This document shows, one piece after another, positions 53,630 to 62,056 of a stretch of DNA of 64,000 nucleotides. The notes under the pieces are model-generated. The model saw only the letters and a list, made by a program, of their open reading frames with translations, did no database searches and was not told the origin of the DNA. The first letter of the stretch is position 1. Each line of letters opens with the position of its first letter. A program made the position numbers and the translations under genes. Origin of the DNA: Cognaticolwellia aestuarii (lineage in GTDB: Bacteria; Pseudomonadota; Gammaproteobacteria; Enterobacterales; Alteromonadaceae); the NCBI RefSeq assembly GCF_002000025.1, contig NZ_MUZV01000001.1, positions 62,001 to 126,000 on the forward strand, given 5' to 3'.

Positions 53630-55075
53630 ATGTCTTCGGATCAATGCTCAACAAGCTGTTGCTCTAAGAGTGAAAGCGAGCAGCTACATGTTGCTATTAT
53701 CGGTAGCGGCTCTGGTGCTTTTGCTTGCGCTATAAAAGCCGCTGAAAATGGCGCACGAGTGACCATTATAGAAGGTGCTGATGTTATTGGCGGTTGTTGC
53801 GTCAATGTTGGTTGTGTTCCATCGAAAATTTTAATTCGTGCTGCGCAATTAGCGCACCAACAACGAAGAAACCCATTTGATGGGCTTGAGAATAATAACC
53901 CTCAAATAAGCCGTGCTCTGCTAGCTCATCAACAAAAGTCTCGTGTTGAAGAGCTACGCGAAGCTAAATATGAAAGTATTCTAAAGAAAAACTCGGCATT
54001 ATCTTTGATTAAAGGCTATGCGAGTTTTAAAAACGAAAGTACATTGATTATCCAAAAACCAGATGGCACTAATGAAGAACTGCATGCAGATCGAATATTG
54101 ATAGCCACTGGTTCAACTCCGTCAATTCCGCCAATTAAAGGATTAGAAAATACCCCTTACTGGGCATCAACAGAAGCACTATTTGAACAAGAGTTACCTG
54201 AAAGCTTAATAGTAATCGGCTCTTCAGTTGTTGCGCTAGAAATCGCTCAAGCCTACGCTCGTTTAGGGACTCGTGTAACTGTGTTAGCACGACATACTTT
54301 ATTGTATTCAGAAGACCCTCTTTTGGGTGAAAAGCTTAAACAGTGCTTTGAAAATGAAGGTATCAAAATACTAGATAATACGCAGGCAAGCATTGTAAGT
54401 CATGATGGAAGCCAATTCTCATTAGGTACTAATGATGGGACTTTAAAGGCTGACAAACTACTCATCTCTACAGGTCGTAATGCAAATACAACTAAACTTG
54501 GCTTGGACAGTATTGGTGTTGAATCAGAAAAAAATGGTGCGATCAAAGTCAATGATCGCATGGAAACATCAATAGCGAATATCTATGCCGCAGGTGATTG
54601 CTCTAACATGCCTCAATTTGTTTATGTGGCTGCGGCAGCAGGAAGTAGAGCTGGTATTAATATGACAGGCGGTGATTCTAGACTTGATTTATCTACCATG
54701 CCTGCTGTGATTTTCACTGACCCACAAGTTGCAACGGTAGGTTTAACTGAAGAGCAAGCTATATCTAAAGGACTTGATGTTATTAGTCGAGTTTTGGACA
54801 TGGAAAATGTGCCGAGGGCGTTAGCTAACTTTGAAACTGATGGCTTTATTAAGTTAGTTGCTGAGCGTGAAAGTGAGCGCATTATTGGGGCACAGATCTT
54901 AGCACATGAAGGTGGAGAGTTAATACAGAGTGCGGCATTAGCTATCAGTAACCAAATGACCGTTACTGATTTGGCAAACCAATTATTTCCATACCTAACT
55001 ATGGTCGAAGGTTTAAAGCTGTGTGCTCAAACTTTTAATAAAGATGTATCTGAGCTTTCATGCTGTGCAGGTTAA
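53630..55075 (+). CDS. merA: Mercuric reductase MerA (no N-terminal HMA domain)
   Basis: This 481-residue NADPH-dependent flavoprotein reduces Hg(II) to Hg(0). It has an FAD-binding VAIIGSGSGAFACAIKAAENGARVTIIE and the redox pair Cys57/Cys62 in GGCCVNVGCVPSK. The NAD domain reads SLIVIGSSVVALEIAQAYARLG, followed by the TIYAAGDCS-type IANIYAAGDCS motif and the C-terminal vicinal thiols ELSCCAG (Cys478-Cys479). The usual N-terminal NmerA domain is absent; instead a short Cys-rich tail (CSTSCCSKSES) is present. Good SD AAGGA lies upstream. Confidence 0.96.
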   Translation: MSSDQCSTSCCSKSESEQLHVAIIGSGSGAFACAIKAAENGARVTIIEGADVIGGCCVNVGCVPSKILIRAAQLAHQQRRNPFDGLENNNPQISRALLAHQQKSRVEELREAKYESILKKNSALSLIKGYASFKNESTLIIQKPDGTNEELHADRILIATGSTPSIPPIKGLENTPYWASTEALFEQELPESLIVIGSSVVALEIAQAYARLGTRVTVLARHTLLYSEDPLLGEKLKQCFENEGIKILDNTQASIVSHDGSQFSLGTNDGTLKADKLLISTGRNANTTKLGLDSIGVESEKNGAIKVNDRMETSIANIYAAGDCSNMPQFVYVAAAAGSRAGINMTGGDSRLDLSTMPAVIFTDPQVATVGLTEEQAISKGLDVISRVLDMENVPRALANFETDGFIKLVAERESERIIGAQILAHEGGELIQSAALAISNQMTVTDLANQLFPYLTMVEGLKLCAQTFNKDVSELSCCAG

Positions 55076-55256
55076 TCAAAACAATATGGAAGAAGTTCGC
55101 CCTCTACTGTTACCTAATATACACAAATAATGAGCTTAAAGCTGAAGTGCCCATTAAAAGTATCCGATCACAAATATTGTTAGCTTTGTTATCTAATAGA
55201 AAAATGGCGATTTCCCCAACAAGATACTATAATTGGATACTAGGGGAGTATAAGTA

Positions 55257-55568
55257 ATGTTGAGTATTAACCTATTAAGTGTCAATACAAATATAGCGGA
55301 TGTAAATTCCGCTAGTGCTGGTCTGCCGTTTTTAAATACCGTAACGAAATTAAATCTTAACGTGCTTACTAGTGATTCGGTCAATATCTCTAGTATTGGT
55401 ATAGAACGCTTGCATAAAGATAATGGAGCAAAAACCACAAAAGATATCGAACAAACCTCTAACGAGGCTGTAAGTGTCACTTCAACTATTGGTCAAAATA
55501 AGTCAGCAAATAATTTAAATCACGCACAAGCAAAAGAGCTGTATATTAAAATATCTTCTTTACTATAG
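55257..55568 (+). CDS. Hypothetical 103-residue protein downstream of merA
   Basis: This Ser/Asn/Thr-rich protein (MLSINLLSVNTNIADVNSASAG... ending LYIKISSLL) has no family I know. A strong SD (AGGGGAG, 8 bases before the ATG) and a good -10 (TATAAT at 55228-55233) support expression. It has no signal peptide or Cys. It is convergent with the czc operon, separated by a hairpin. A mer-linked role is not supported by anything but position. Confidence 0.55.
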   Translation: MLSINLLSVNTNIADVNSASAGLPFLNTVTKLNLNVLTSDSVNISSIGIERLHKDNGAKTTKDIEQTSNEAVSVTSTIGQNKSANNLNHAQAKELYIKISSLL

Positions 55569-55634
55569 CAGTAGATCAAACCACCTCTTTTTCCAGAAAG
55601 ACAATGACCCATCTCTTACCACGTAAAATATAAA

Positions 55635-55672
55635 ATTATTCCGCATCAGCTACGTACCTAATACGGAATAAT
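55635..55672. terminator. Hairpin between 103-residue ORF and czcA
   Basis: TTATTCCG (55636-55643) pairs with CGGAATAA (55664-55671) around a 20-nt loop; an additional A-T pair extends it. It lies in the 123-bp gap between convergent genes and could terminate both, although the U-runs are short. Confidence 0.5.
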
Positions 55673-55691
55673 CTAAGTTAGGCTATCTTAG

Positions 55692-58600
55692 TTAACGAGA
55701 CAACTCCTCAATTTTTTTCCTTGAAAACCAGCGATATAAAACAGGTAATACAAACAGTGTTAACAGCGTTGCCGTTACCAAACCACCTACAATAACACTG
55801 GCAAGCGGACGTTGTATTTCAGCACCTACACCATTAGACATTAACATTGGGATTAATCCCAATGCGGAAGTTATTGCTGTCATAAGTACAGGTCTTAATC
55901 TTGACGTTGCTCCTTCAAAAACTGCCTTGGAAGCCTCTAAACCATCTTTTATTCGTTGGTTGATGCTTTCTACCATTACAACACCATTTAATACCGCTAC
56001 ACCGAATAACGTAATAAAACCAACGGAGCTAGGCACTGACAAATACTGATCTGTTAGATACAAAGAAAATACACCACCAATAACGGCAAGTGGCACATTC
56101 ACTAAAATCAGCATAGCTTGACCAACAGAGCCAAAAGCAAAGTAAAGTAACAATGCAATTAGCGCTAAAGATAGAGGTACAACAATAGCTAGTCTGTTTT
56201 GAGCACGCTGCTGGCTTTCGAATTGTCCACCTATTGCTACCGAGTAGCCTGAAGGTAGGTCAACTTTCTCAGCAATAACTTTTCTGATGTCGGCTACTAC
56301 ACTGCCCATATCTCTATTCTGAACGTTTGCTTGAATAACGACACGCCTTTGAACATCATCGCGTCTTACTTGAGGAGGACCTGATTCAAATGAAACAGTT
56401 GCAACATCACCTAAGCGTACCCAGGCACCTGTTGGTGACTGAATTCGAATGTCTGAAATAGCTTCCTTATTTCGTCGATATTCTTCTTCAATACGCACAT
56501 AAATATCGTAGCGTTCATTGCCGTTAATAATTTGCCCTGCCTCGACGCCACCAATGCCATCTCGCACAACTTCCATTATATCAACAACTGAAAGTCCAAA
56601 GCGCGATAGCTCTTGTCTATTAGGTTTTACGACAAGTTGCGCTTCACCTGCAATTTGCTCAAGAGCAACATCTCTTGCACCGTCAACACTCTTTATAGCT
56701 GCTTCGATCTCTTGCCCTTTAGTTGCTAAAACGTCTAACTCAGGGCCAAATAACTTTATCGCCAACTGAGCTTTAACCCCAGATAGTAGCTCATCAACAC
56801 GAGTCGCAATAGGTTGAGAAAAGTTGAGTAACAACCCAGGGAATTCTTCCAAAGATCTCTCCATCTTACCTTGAAGTTCATATCGATTAGATGCACTTGA
56901 CCACTCAGAAACAGGCTTCAATCCTATGTAAATTTCTATGTTATTAACTGGCTCTGGATCTCCACCTATTTCTGCTCGTCCAATTCGGCTTAATGCATAA
57001 GTTACTTCAGGAAACGCCATTAACTTTTCTTCTAAAATCGGAGCTACGGTTAACGCCGTATCCAAACTTGAAGATGGCGCAAGGGTTGCTCTTAAATTAA
57101 TAGTCCCTTCCTCTAACTCAGGAACAAATTCAGTGCCAATAAATGGAACTAATGCAAATGCAGATGCAACTAAAATAAGTGAAGCTGAAATGACTAACTT
57201 AGTGTGTTTTAATGCGAATGTTAGACCTTTTCTATAGAGTTTATCTAATGGTTTAAGAACAAAGCTTTCCCTCTCTTTCACACCAGATTTAAATAGATAA
57301 GTTGCCAGTGCTGGCACGATAAACAACGCAACCACAATAGCGGATATAACAGCTAAAATGATACTTATTGCCATAGGTTGGAATAACTTTGCCTCAACAC
57401 CTTCAAAGCTAAATAAAGGCGTAAATACGACTAAAATAATAGAGGCTGCAAAAAATACCGGACGAGCCACTTCTTTACCAGCATTTTGAAGACGTAAATT
57501 AATACCATGCTCATCTTGTTCTACATCATGTGGATCAGTATCAGCACTAGGCACTCTTTCTTTTACACTGTTTGAATGGGTAGAGTCTGGTCTATTTAAA
57601 TGCTTAAACATGTTCTCAACCATCACGACTGAGCCATCAACTAGCATACCAATAGCGACAGCTATTCCGCCTAGCGACATTAAGTTAGCAGATATCCCCC
57701 ACCAAGCCATGATCATTAACGCAATACCAATAGAAATTGGAATTGAAATTAATACCAAGAAGGTTGCACGTAAATTCATTAAGAATAGAGCCAATACAAT
57801 ACAGATGAAAATAAATGCTAGTGAAAGTGCATCAACTACCGTATCAACGGCTTTTTCAATCAAATCAGCCTGATCATAAAATGGCTCAAAGCGAACACCT
57901 TTAGGTAATGCTTGATTAATCAATGGGATTCTTGCATTGATACCATCAATGGTAGCTTTAGTATTTGACCCCATGCGTTTTAATACAATACCAGAGACAA
58001 CTTCACCTAAGTTCTCTACTTTACCATTGGGTGATTTTCGCGTCATAGTGACAGCACCTTGGCGAATTTCACTGCCCATTTCAACTTTAGCAATATCCGA
58101 AACCGTCACAACCGTCCCATCAACTGTTTTGACGGGAACTTGTTTGATATTACTAATACCAGCGTCACCACTTTCAAACCAACCTGTACCTCTAATAACA
58201 AGCTGCTCTTGCCCACGGTTCATATACCAGCCGCCAACATTCGCATTGTTGTTATCTAGGGCACCAACAACGTCTTCTTGCGTTAGGTTATAAGAAAGAA
58301 GCTTAGATGGATCTACATTTACTTGGTACTGCCTAACAATACCTCCAAAGGAGAGTACATCAGTAACACCATCGACAGGCATAACGAGTAACTTCACAAT
58401 CCAATCGTTAAGACTTCGAAGCGCCATAGCATCATAGCCTGCATCTTTATCAGAAATAAGAAGGTACTGAAAAACTTGGCCCAGCCCTGAGGTGTTTGGC
58501 CCCATTTCGGGTGTCCCAACACCTTCAGGTATGAGTTCTTTTGCGGCTTGAAGACGCTCAAATACGAGTTGTCTTGCAAAGTAAATGTCGGTGCCTTCTT

Positions 58601-58892
58601 TGAAAACAACCGTTACGCCAGACAAACCTGTTTTAGAAATTGAGCGCACTTGTTCTACATCAGGTAAGGCATACATTACCGCTTCAATAGGGTACGTAAT
58701 GAGTTGTTCAACTTCTTCAGCAGCCAGTCCTGGCGCTTCAGTATTTACAGCAACTTGAACATTAGTAACATCAGGAAAGGCATCTAAATTTAGTTTTGGA
58801 ATAACCATAATTGCGCCAACCATGGTGGCAAACAGCGCAATCAAAATCAGGAGTCTATTATTAACAGACCAATCTATTATTTTATTAAACAT
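55692..58892 (-). CDS. Heavy-metal RND efflux permease, CzcA-like
   Basis: This 1066-residue HME-RND pump has LNLDAFPDVTNVQVAVNTEAPGLAAEEVEQLITYPIE, GLGQVFQYLL, QYQVNVDP and the HFWV-type C-terminal TM block. In TM4 the proton-relay motif is VAIGMLVDGSVVMVEN: it lacks the first Asp of the Zn/Co-type DFGxxxD and has A-x-G-x3-D-G-S. In the HME subfamily scheme as I recall it, this is a separate divalent-cation class from true Czc/Cnr pumps, so metal choice is uncertain. It lies 11 bp after czcB in the operon and is divergent in sequence from CusA. Confidence 0.9.
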   Translation of the reverse strand: MFNKIIDWSVNNRLLILIALFATMVGAIMVIPKLNLDAFPDVTNVQVAVNTEAPGLAAEEVEQLITYPIEAVMYALPDVEQVRSISKTGLSGVTVVFKEGTDIYFARQLVFERLQAAKELIPEGVGTPEMGPNTSGLGQVFQYLLISDKDAGYDAMALRSLNDWIVKLLVMPVDGVTDVLSFGGIVRQYQVNVDPSKLLSYNLTQEDVVGALDNNNANVGGWYMNRGQEQLVIRGTGWFESGDAGISNIKQVPVKTVDGTVVTVSDIAKVEMGSEIRQGAVTMTRKSPNGKVENLGEVVSGIVLKRMGSNTKATIDGINARIPLINQALPKGVRFEPFYDQADLIEKAVDTVVDALSLAFIFICIVLALFLMNLRATFLVLISIPISIGIALMIMAWWGISANLMSLGGIAVAIGMLVDGSVVMVENMFKHLNRPDSTHSNSVKERVPSADTDPHDVEQDEHGINLRLQNAGKEVARPVFFAASIILVVFTPLFSFEGVEAKLFQPMAISIILAVISAIVVALFIVPALATYLFKSGVKERESFVLKPLDKLYRKGLTFALKHTKLVISASLILVASAFALVPFIGTEFVPELEEGTINLRATLAPSSSLDTALTVAPILEEKLMAFPEVTYALSRIGRAEIGGDPEPVNNIEIYIGLKPVSEWSSASNRYELQGKMERSLEEFPGLLLNFSQPIATRVDELLSGVKAQLAIKLFGPELDVLATKGQEIEAAIKSVDGARDVALEQIAGEAQLVVKPNRQELSRFGLSVVDIMEVVRDGIGGVEAGQIINGNERYDIYVRIEEEYRRNKEAISDIRIQSPTGAWVRLGDVATVSFESGPPQVRRDDVQRRVVIQANVQNRDMGSVVADIRKVIAEKVDLPSGYSVAIGGQFESQQRAQNRLAIVVPLSLALIALLLYFAFGSVGQAMLILVNVPLAVIGGVFSLYLTDQYLSVPSSVGFITLFGVAVLNGVVMVESINQRIKDGLEASKAVFEGATSRLRPVLMTAITSALGLIPMLMSNGVGAEIQRPLASVIVGGLVTATLLTLFVLPVLYRWFSRKKIEELSR

Positions 58893-58903
58893 AGTTTTGC
58901 CCC

Positions 58904-60163
58904 TTAGTGGTTATGCGGATCGAATCCGCCTTTAGCGATTTCAGACGCAACAAAAAATGCACCTTTGGTTACAATTCGCGTTCCACTATCAAGGCCAATG
59001 ATTTCTCTAAAACCACCTAAGGCTCGGCCTAGTTCTACTTCTACAGCTTTAAATTCTCCAGGGTGGTCTTCGACAAATACGGTCCAATCACCATCGGCAC
59101 TACGGATCAATGCCTCTTCTGGCACAGCCATCACTTTCTGCTTTGTGGCGAACTGAAAGTAAACTTTTACAAACATGCCTGAATGAAGATTATCATCCGA
59201 ATTTTCTACTCCTAATCTAATAATTCGAGTACGAGTAATAGGGTCAATTGTATGGGCTTCTTGGATAACTTTGGCATTGTAACTCTGGCCTTCTAATTTA
59301 AGTACCGCAGGAGAGTCAATTGATAAATTAAGCTTTTTATTTGGAGAAACTTTTGCTTCAACCCATAATTTTTTTTCATCAGCTAGCAACATAACGGTAT
59401 CCCCAGCATCAACACGTTGCCCTTGGATAAAGTCGTCTTGAAGTACAACACCATCACGCTGTGCCGTTAACGTATATTGCCCGAATGCCTTAATATCCTT
59501 ATTAGAAATACTTTTAATTGCTTTTTCAGTTAACCCTAAAGCAATGAGTTTTCCGTATGAAGCGTTGTAAGTCGTTTCAGCTTGTAATAAGCGGCTTTCA
59601 CTTACTGTTTTATTACCTAGTTTTTTAATACGTTGCCATTCCGTTGAAGCGATTAGATAGTCCGCTTGCGCTTGTGACATGGACTCACTAAATAGAGTGA
59701 CCAGTTTTTGTCCCTTATCTACATGTTCGCCAAGCGATGCATGGCGACTGATAATAACTGACTCTGTACGTGGTGATACCACATAACTTTTATAGCCATT
59801 AGCTTTTATTTCGCCAGGTGCATACACGGTGCTAAATTGATATTCAGGCTTAACACTTTCCACTTTGATGTTAGCAAGCGACATCTTCTTTGGATCTATA
59901 GTGATACCCTCTTCATGTTCTTCTTCTCCCTCTTTATTATCACCTTCATGGCCATGCTCGTCATGGTCACCTTTGTCTTCTTCATGTCCCTTTTCGTGAT
60001 CGTCATGATCATCTTTATGTTCTTTTACATCTTGCTTCAAAACCTTTGCGACAGAACCAGTACCATCTGATGACTGTGCAAAAGCATCATGATTTGTAGT
60101 AAGCCCTAATAACAGGCTGCTAATTACTACGGCTAATAATTTTTTACTAAATATTGTATTCAT
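58904..60163 (-). CDS. CzcB-like RND adaptor with His/Asp/Glu-rich N-terminus
   Basis: This 419-residue protein has a signal peptide (to FAQ, about residue 30). A roughly 45-residue stretch very rich in His, Asp and Glu follows (KEHKDDHDDHEKGHEEDKGD..., 48-90), typical of metal-sequestering CzcB-type adaptors. The lipoyl/hairpin/barrel adaptor core comes next (VVSPRTESVIISRHASLGEHVDKGQKLVTLF; GVVLQDDFIQGQRVDAGDTVMLLADEK). The rich tract should bind divalent cations such as Zn, Co or Cd in the periplasm. It is 11 bp upstream of the permease gene. Confidence 0.9.
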   Translation of the reverse strand: MNTIFSKKLLAVVISSLLLGLTTNHDAFAQSSDGTGSVAKVLKQDVKEHKDDHDDHEKGHEEDKGDHDEHGHEGDNKEGEEEHEEGITIDPKKMSLANIKVESVKPEYQFSTVYAPGEIKANGYKSYVVSPRTESVIISRHASLGEHVDKGQKLVTLFSESMSQAQADYLIASTEWQRIKKLGNKTVSESRLLQAETTYNASYGKLIALGLTEKAIKSISNKDIKAFGQYTLTAQRDGVVLQDDFIQGQRVDAGDTVMLLADEKKLWVEAKVSPNKKLNLSIDSPAVLKLEGQSYNAKVIQEAHTIDPITRTRIIRLGVENSDDNLHSGMFVKVYFQFATKQKVMAVPEEALIRSADGDWTVFVEDHPGEFKAVEVELGRALGGFREIIGLDSGTRIVTKGAFFVASEIAKGGFDPHNH

Positions 60164-60226
60164 TTTTGTAACCTATATTTTTTGTAAATTTAAGATTTCG
60201 TTTTTCGTAACTGAAAAAGTAAACGT

Positions 60227-61444
60227 TCAAATCTCAAATTTTGATAACTGACCCATACTTAAAACGAAGGATATTTCTGCAAGCTTGAATTGATTTTCCA
60301 AACGAATTCCTGCATGAAGTCCTTCCGCACGTTGATTTAATACAAGTAAGTAATCAGACGTATTAATGTCACCAGCTTCCCAGCGCTTATTTAATAAATT
60401 TGCGCTACTTTCTAATCTGCCTTCTGTGAGTTTTCGCCATTGCTCAAAGTATTTTTTACTGACATTAAGCGATTCATAATTAGCTTTTGCTTCAAAAGAC
60501 TGCTTTCGATAAACCGAGCGAAAGTTGGCTTCTGCTGCGATTGCTTCTGAATAAGCAGCTTTAACAGTATCTGAATAGTTATTTCTGATATTTAATGGAA
60601 TTGAGAAAGTCACACCAATCAAGTCTTCATCTCCACTTTTCCCTGCGCTAACTCCAATGGTTGGGTTAGCTTTAGATTCCATAGTGGTTAATTGAGCTTT
60701 CGATTGTTGTCCTTTCCATTTCGCTCTAGCGAGTTTAACTTTTGGATGATTCTCAACCCACTGTGACTTAAATGAATAGCTTGTTACTCCAAAAGTAAAT
60801 GAAGATAAATTGGCGGTATTAGGCGTCCAATCAGGCAATAACTCCTGAACTTTTACCTCTGCATTTTTCAAAGTAATTTGCGACTCAGATATTTCACTGA
60901 AAATTTGGGACAAGTTTACGTAGACCAGTTCAGCGTCAAGTGGCTCTAGAAGTCCAGCTTTTCGCTTATCTTCAACAATTCCAACGAGCGTTTGCAATTG
61001 CTCTTCTCTTTCTGAAAGTAACTGAGCCGCCTTTTTTGCTGCTTGCCAATTAACTATTGCAGTTAAAGCGTTAGCCTTTTTAGAATCGAGTAGAGATAAC
61101 AACTGTTGCTGGTTTGCATAAACATCAATTTCACCAATGCTTTTATTTGCTGATTGCTTATCCCAAAAATCAATCGTTTGACTGATACCAATAGAGTAAT
61201 TATCAAAATCACCCTCTTTTTCATAGCTTGCTTCAAGCTCTGGGTTATATACGGCTTGAGTTAAGCTTTTTGCTCTATGATTACTTGCATTAAGTAACTC
61301 TTTAGCCGCAACAACTTCGGGATCTTTATTTATTTGACTATCAAGCCATGAAATATTTTTCTCTTTGCCATAACTGGCAACTGAAAAACTCACAGCCATG
61401 CATAAAGACAGGACTAACCCTGTATTTTTTAAATATATATACAT
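60227..61444 (-). CDS. CzcC-like TolC-family outer-membrane channel
   Basis: The start is taken at the ATG 61444 (MYIYLKNTGLVLSLCMAVSFSVASYG), which gives a proper signal peptide with SD AAGAG; the frame extends to 61510. The protein (405 residues) has two TolC-type repeats: SLDSKKANALTAIVNWQAAKKAAQLLSEREEQ and AAYSEAIAAEANFRSVYRKQSFEAKANYESL. It also has strands such as NPTIGVSAGKSGDEDLIGVTFSIPL. It forms the outer-membrane duct for the CzcAB-like pump. Confidence 0.87.
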   Translation of the reverse strand: MYIYLKNTGLVLSLCMAVSFSVASYGKEKNISWLDSQINKDPEVVAAKELLNASNHRAKSLTQAVYNPELEASYEKEGDFDNYSIGISQTIDFWDKQSANKSIGEIDVYANQQQLLSLLDSKKANALTAIVNWQAAKKAAQLLSEREEQLQTLVGIVEDKRKAGLLEPLDAELVYVNLSQIFSEISESQITLKNAEVKVQELLPDWTPNTANLSSFTFGVTSYSFKSQWVENHPKVKLARAKWKGQQSKAQLTTMESKANPTIGVSAGKSGDEDLIGVTFSIPLNIRNNYSDTVKAAYSEAIAAEANFRSVYRKQSFEAKANYESLNVSKKYFEQWRKLTEGRLESSANLLNKRWEAGDINTSDYLLVLNQRAEGLHAGIRLENQFKLAEISFVLSMGQLSKFEI

Positions 61445-61525
61445 AAAAACTCTTAATTTTAAAATTAATAAACACGAACCCTTTATCCTTTTCATGGACA
61501 AATAGGTCATTAAAAATCAATCTAA

Positions 61526-61876
61526 TTAAGAAATGGGTGGGCGAAGTATCGCTTCAAGAAAGGTACTTGTTTGATCAATTTGATAAGGAGTTTTATTGAT
61601 AATATTTAGCTTACCATCGACATTTGAATTACTGACTAAAATCCAAGATAAGTGGCTGCCACTGCAATGACCACAGTGATGACAATCCTTTACATCGTGC
61701 TGTTCATCATCTGTATTATCATTTAAAACATTTCGATCATCGTCATGATCATGTTGAGTTTGAAGATGCTCTATATCTATTTGATGATTCTCAGAAGTTG
61801 CGGATACAACAGCAGTTAACGATTGCAAAACAATCGAAACGACTAATAGTATTTTTAGCACAACATTAAGGTTCAA
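61526..61876 (-). CDS. CzcI-like His/Asp/Cys-rich secreted leader protein
   Basis: This 116-residue protein has a TTG start (SD AGG about 8 bases upstream), a signal peptide (to VVSA) and a mature metal-binding stretch HDHDDDRNVLND, DDEQHDVKDCHHCGHCSGSH. It ends ILRPPIS. The Cys/His cluster and RPPI ending are shared with CzcI-type proteins at the head of czc operons and with the CopL-like protein at 49610. It is the first gene of the czc-like operon and probably a periplasmic metal sensor or buffer. Confidence 0.82.
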   Translation of the reverse strand: MNLNVVLKILLVVSIVLQSLTAVVSATSENHQIDIEHLQTQHDHDDDRNVLNDNTDDEQHDVKDCHHCGHCSGSHLSWILVSNSNVDGKLNIINKTPYQIDQTSTFLEAILRPPIS

Positions 61877-62056
61877 AGTTATTACCTGTTAAATATAGTA
61901 TTTAAAATACTAGCAGAAACTATTTACTTAAACTAGCTTTCCCAGTCAGTTTCCACGCTTTTACATTAAATAACTTTTTATTTGACTCTATAGCCACTAT
62001 AGATTTTACAATGTGATAATAAATATCATTTAGATTTGAACTGTGGAACTCATTTT
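61877..62056. promoter_or_regulatory. Divergent promoter region czc-like operon / cytochrome c-FTR1 gene
   Basis: This is the 180-bp AT-rich region between divergently read genes; it must contain both promoters. I see no clear MerR-type (19-20-bp spacer) dyad or other named operator here. Confidence 0.5.

Noticed and set aside
55060-55257. 65-codon frame overlapping the 3' end of merA
   Set aside because: No clear SD, AT-driven composition, and it ends where a better-supported ORF with SD begins.
57937-58293. 118-codon plus-strand frame inside the czcA-like gene
   Set aside because: Antisense shadow; no SD and low-complexity Ser/Thr/Pro composition.
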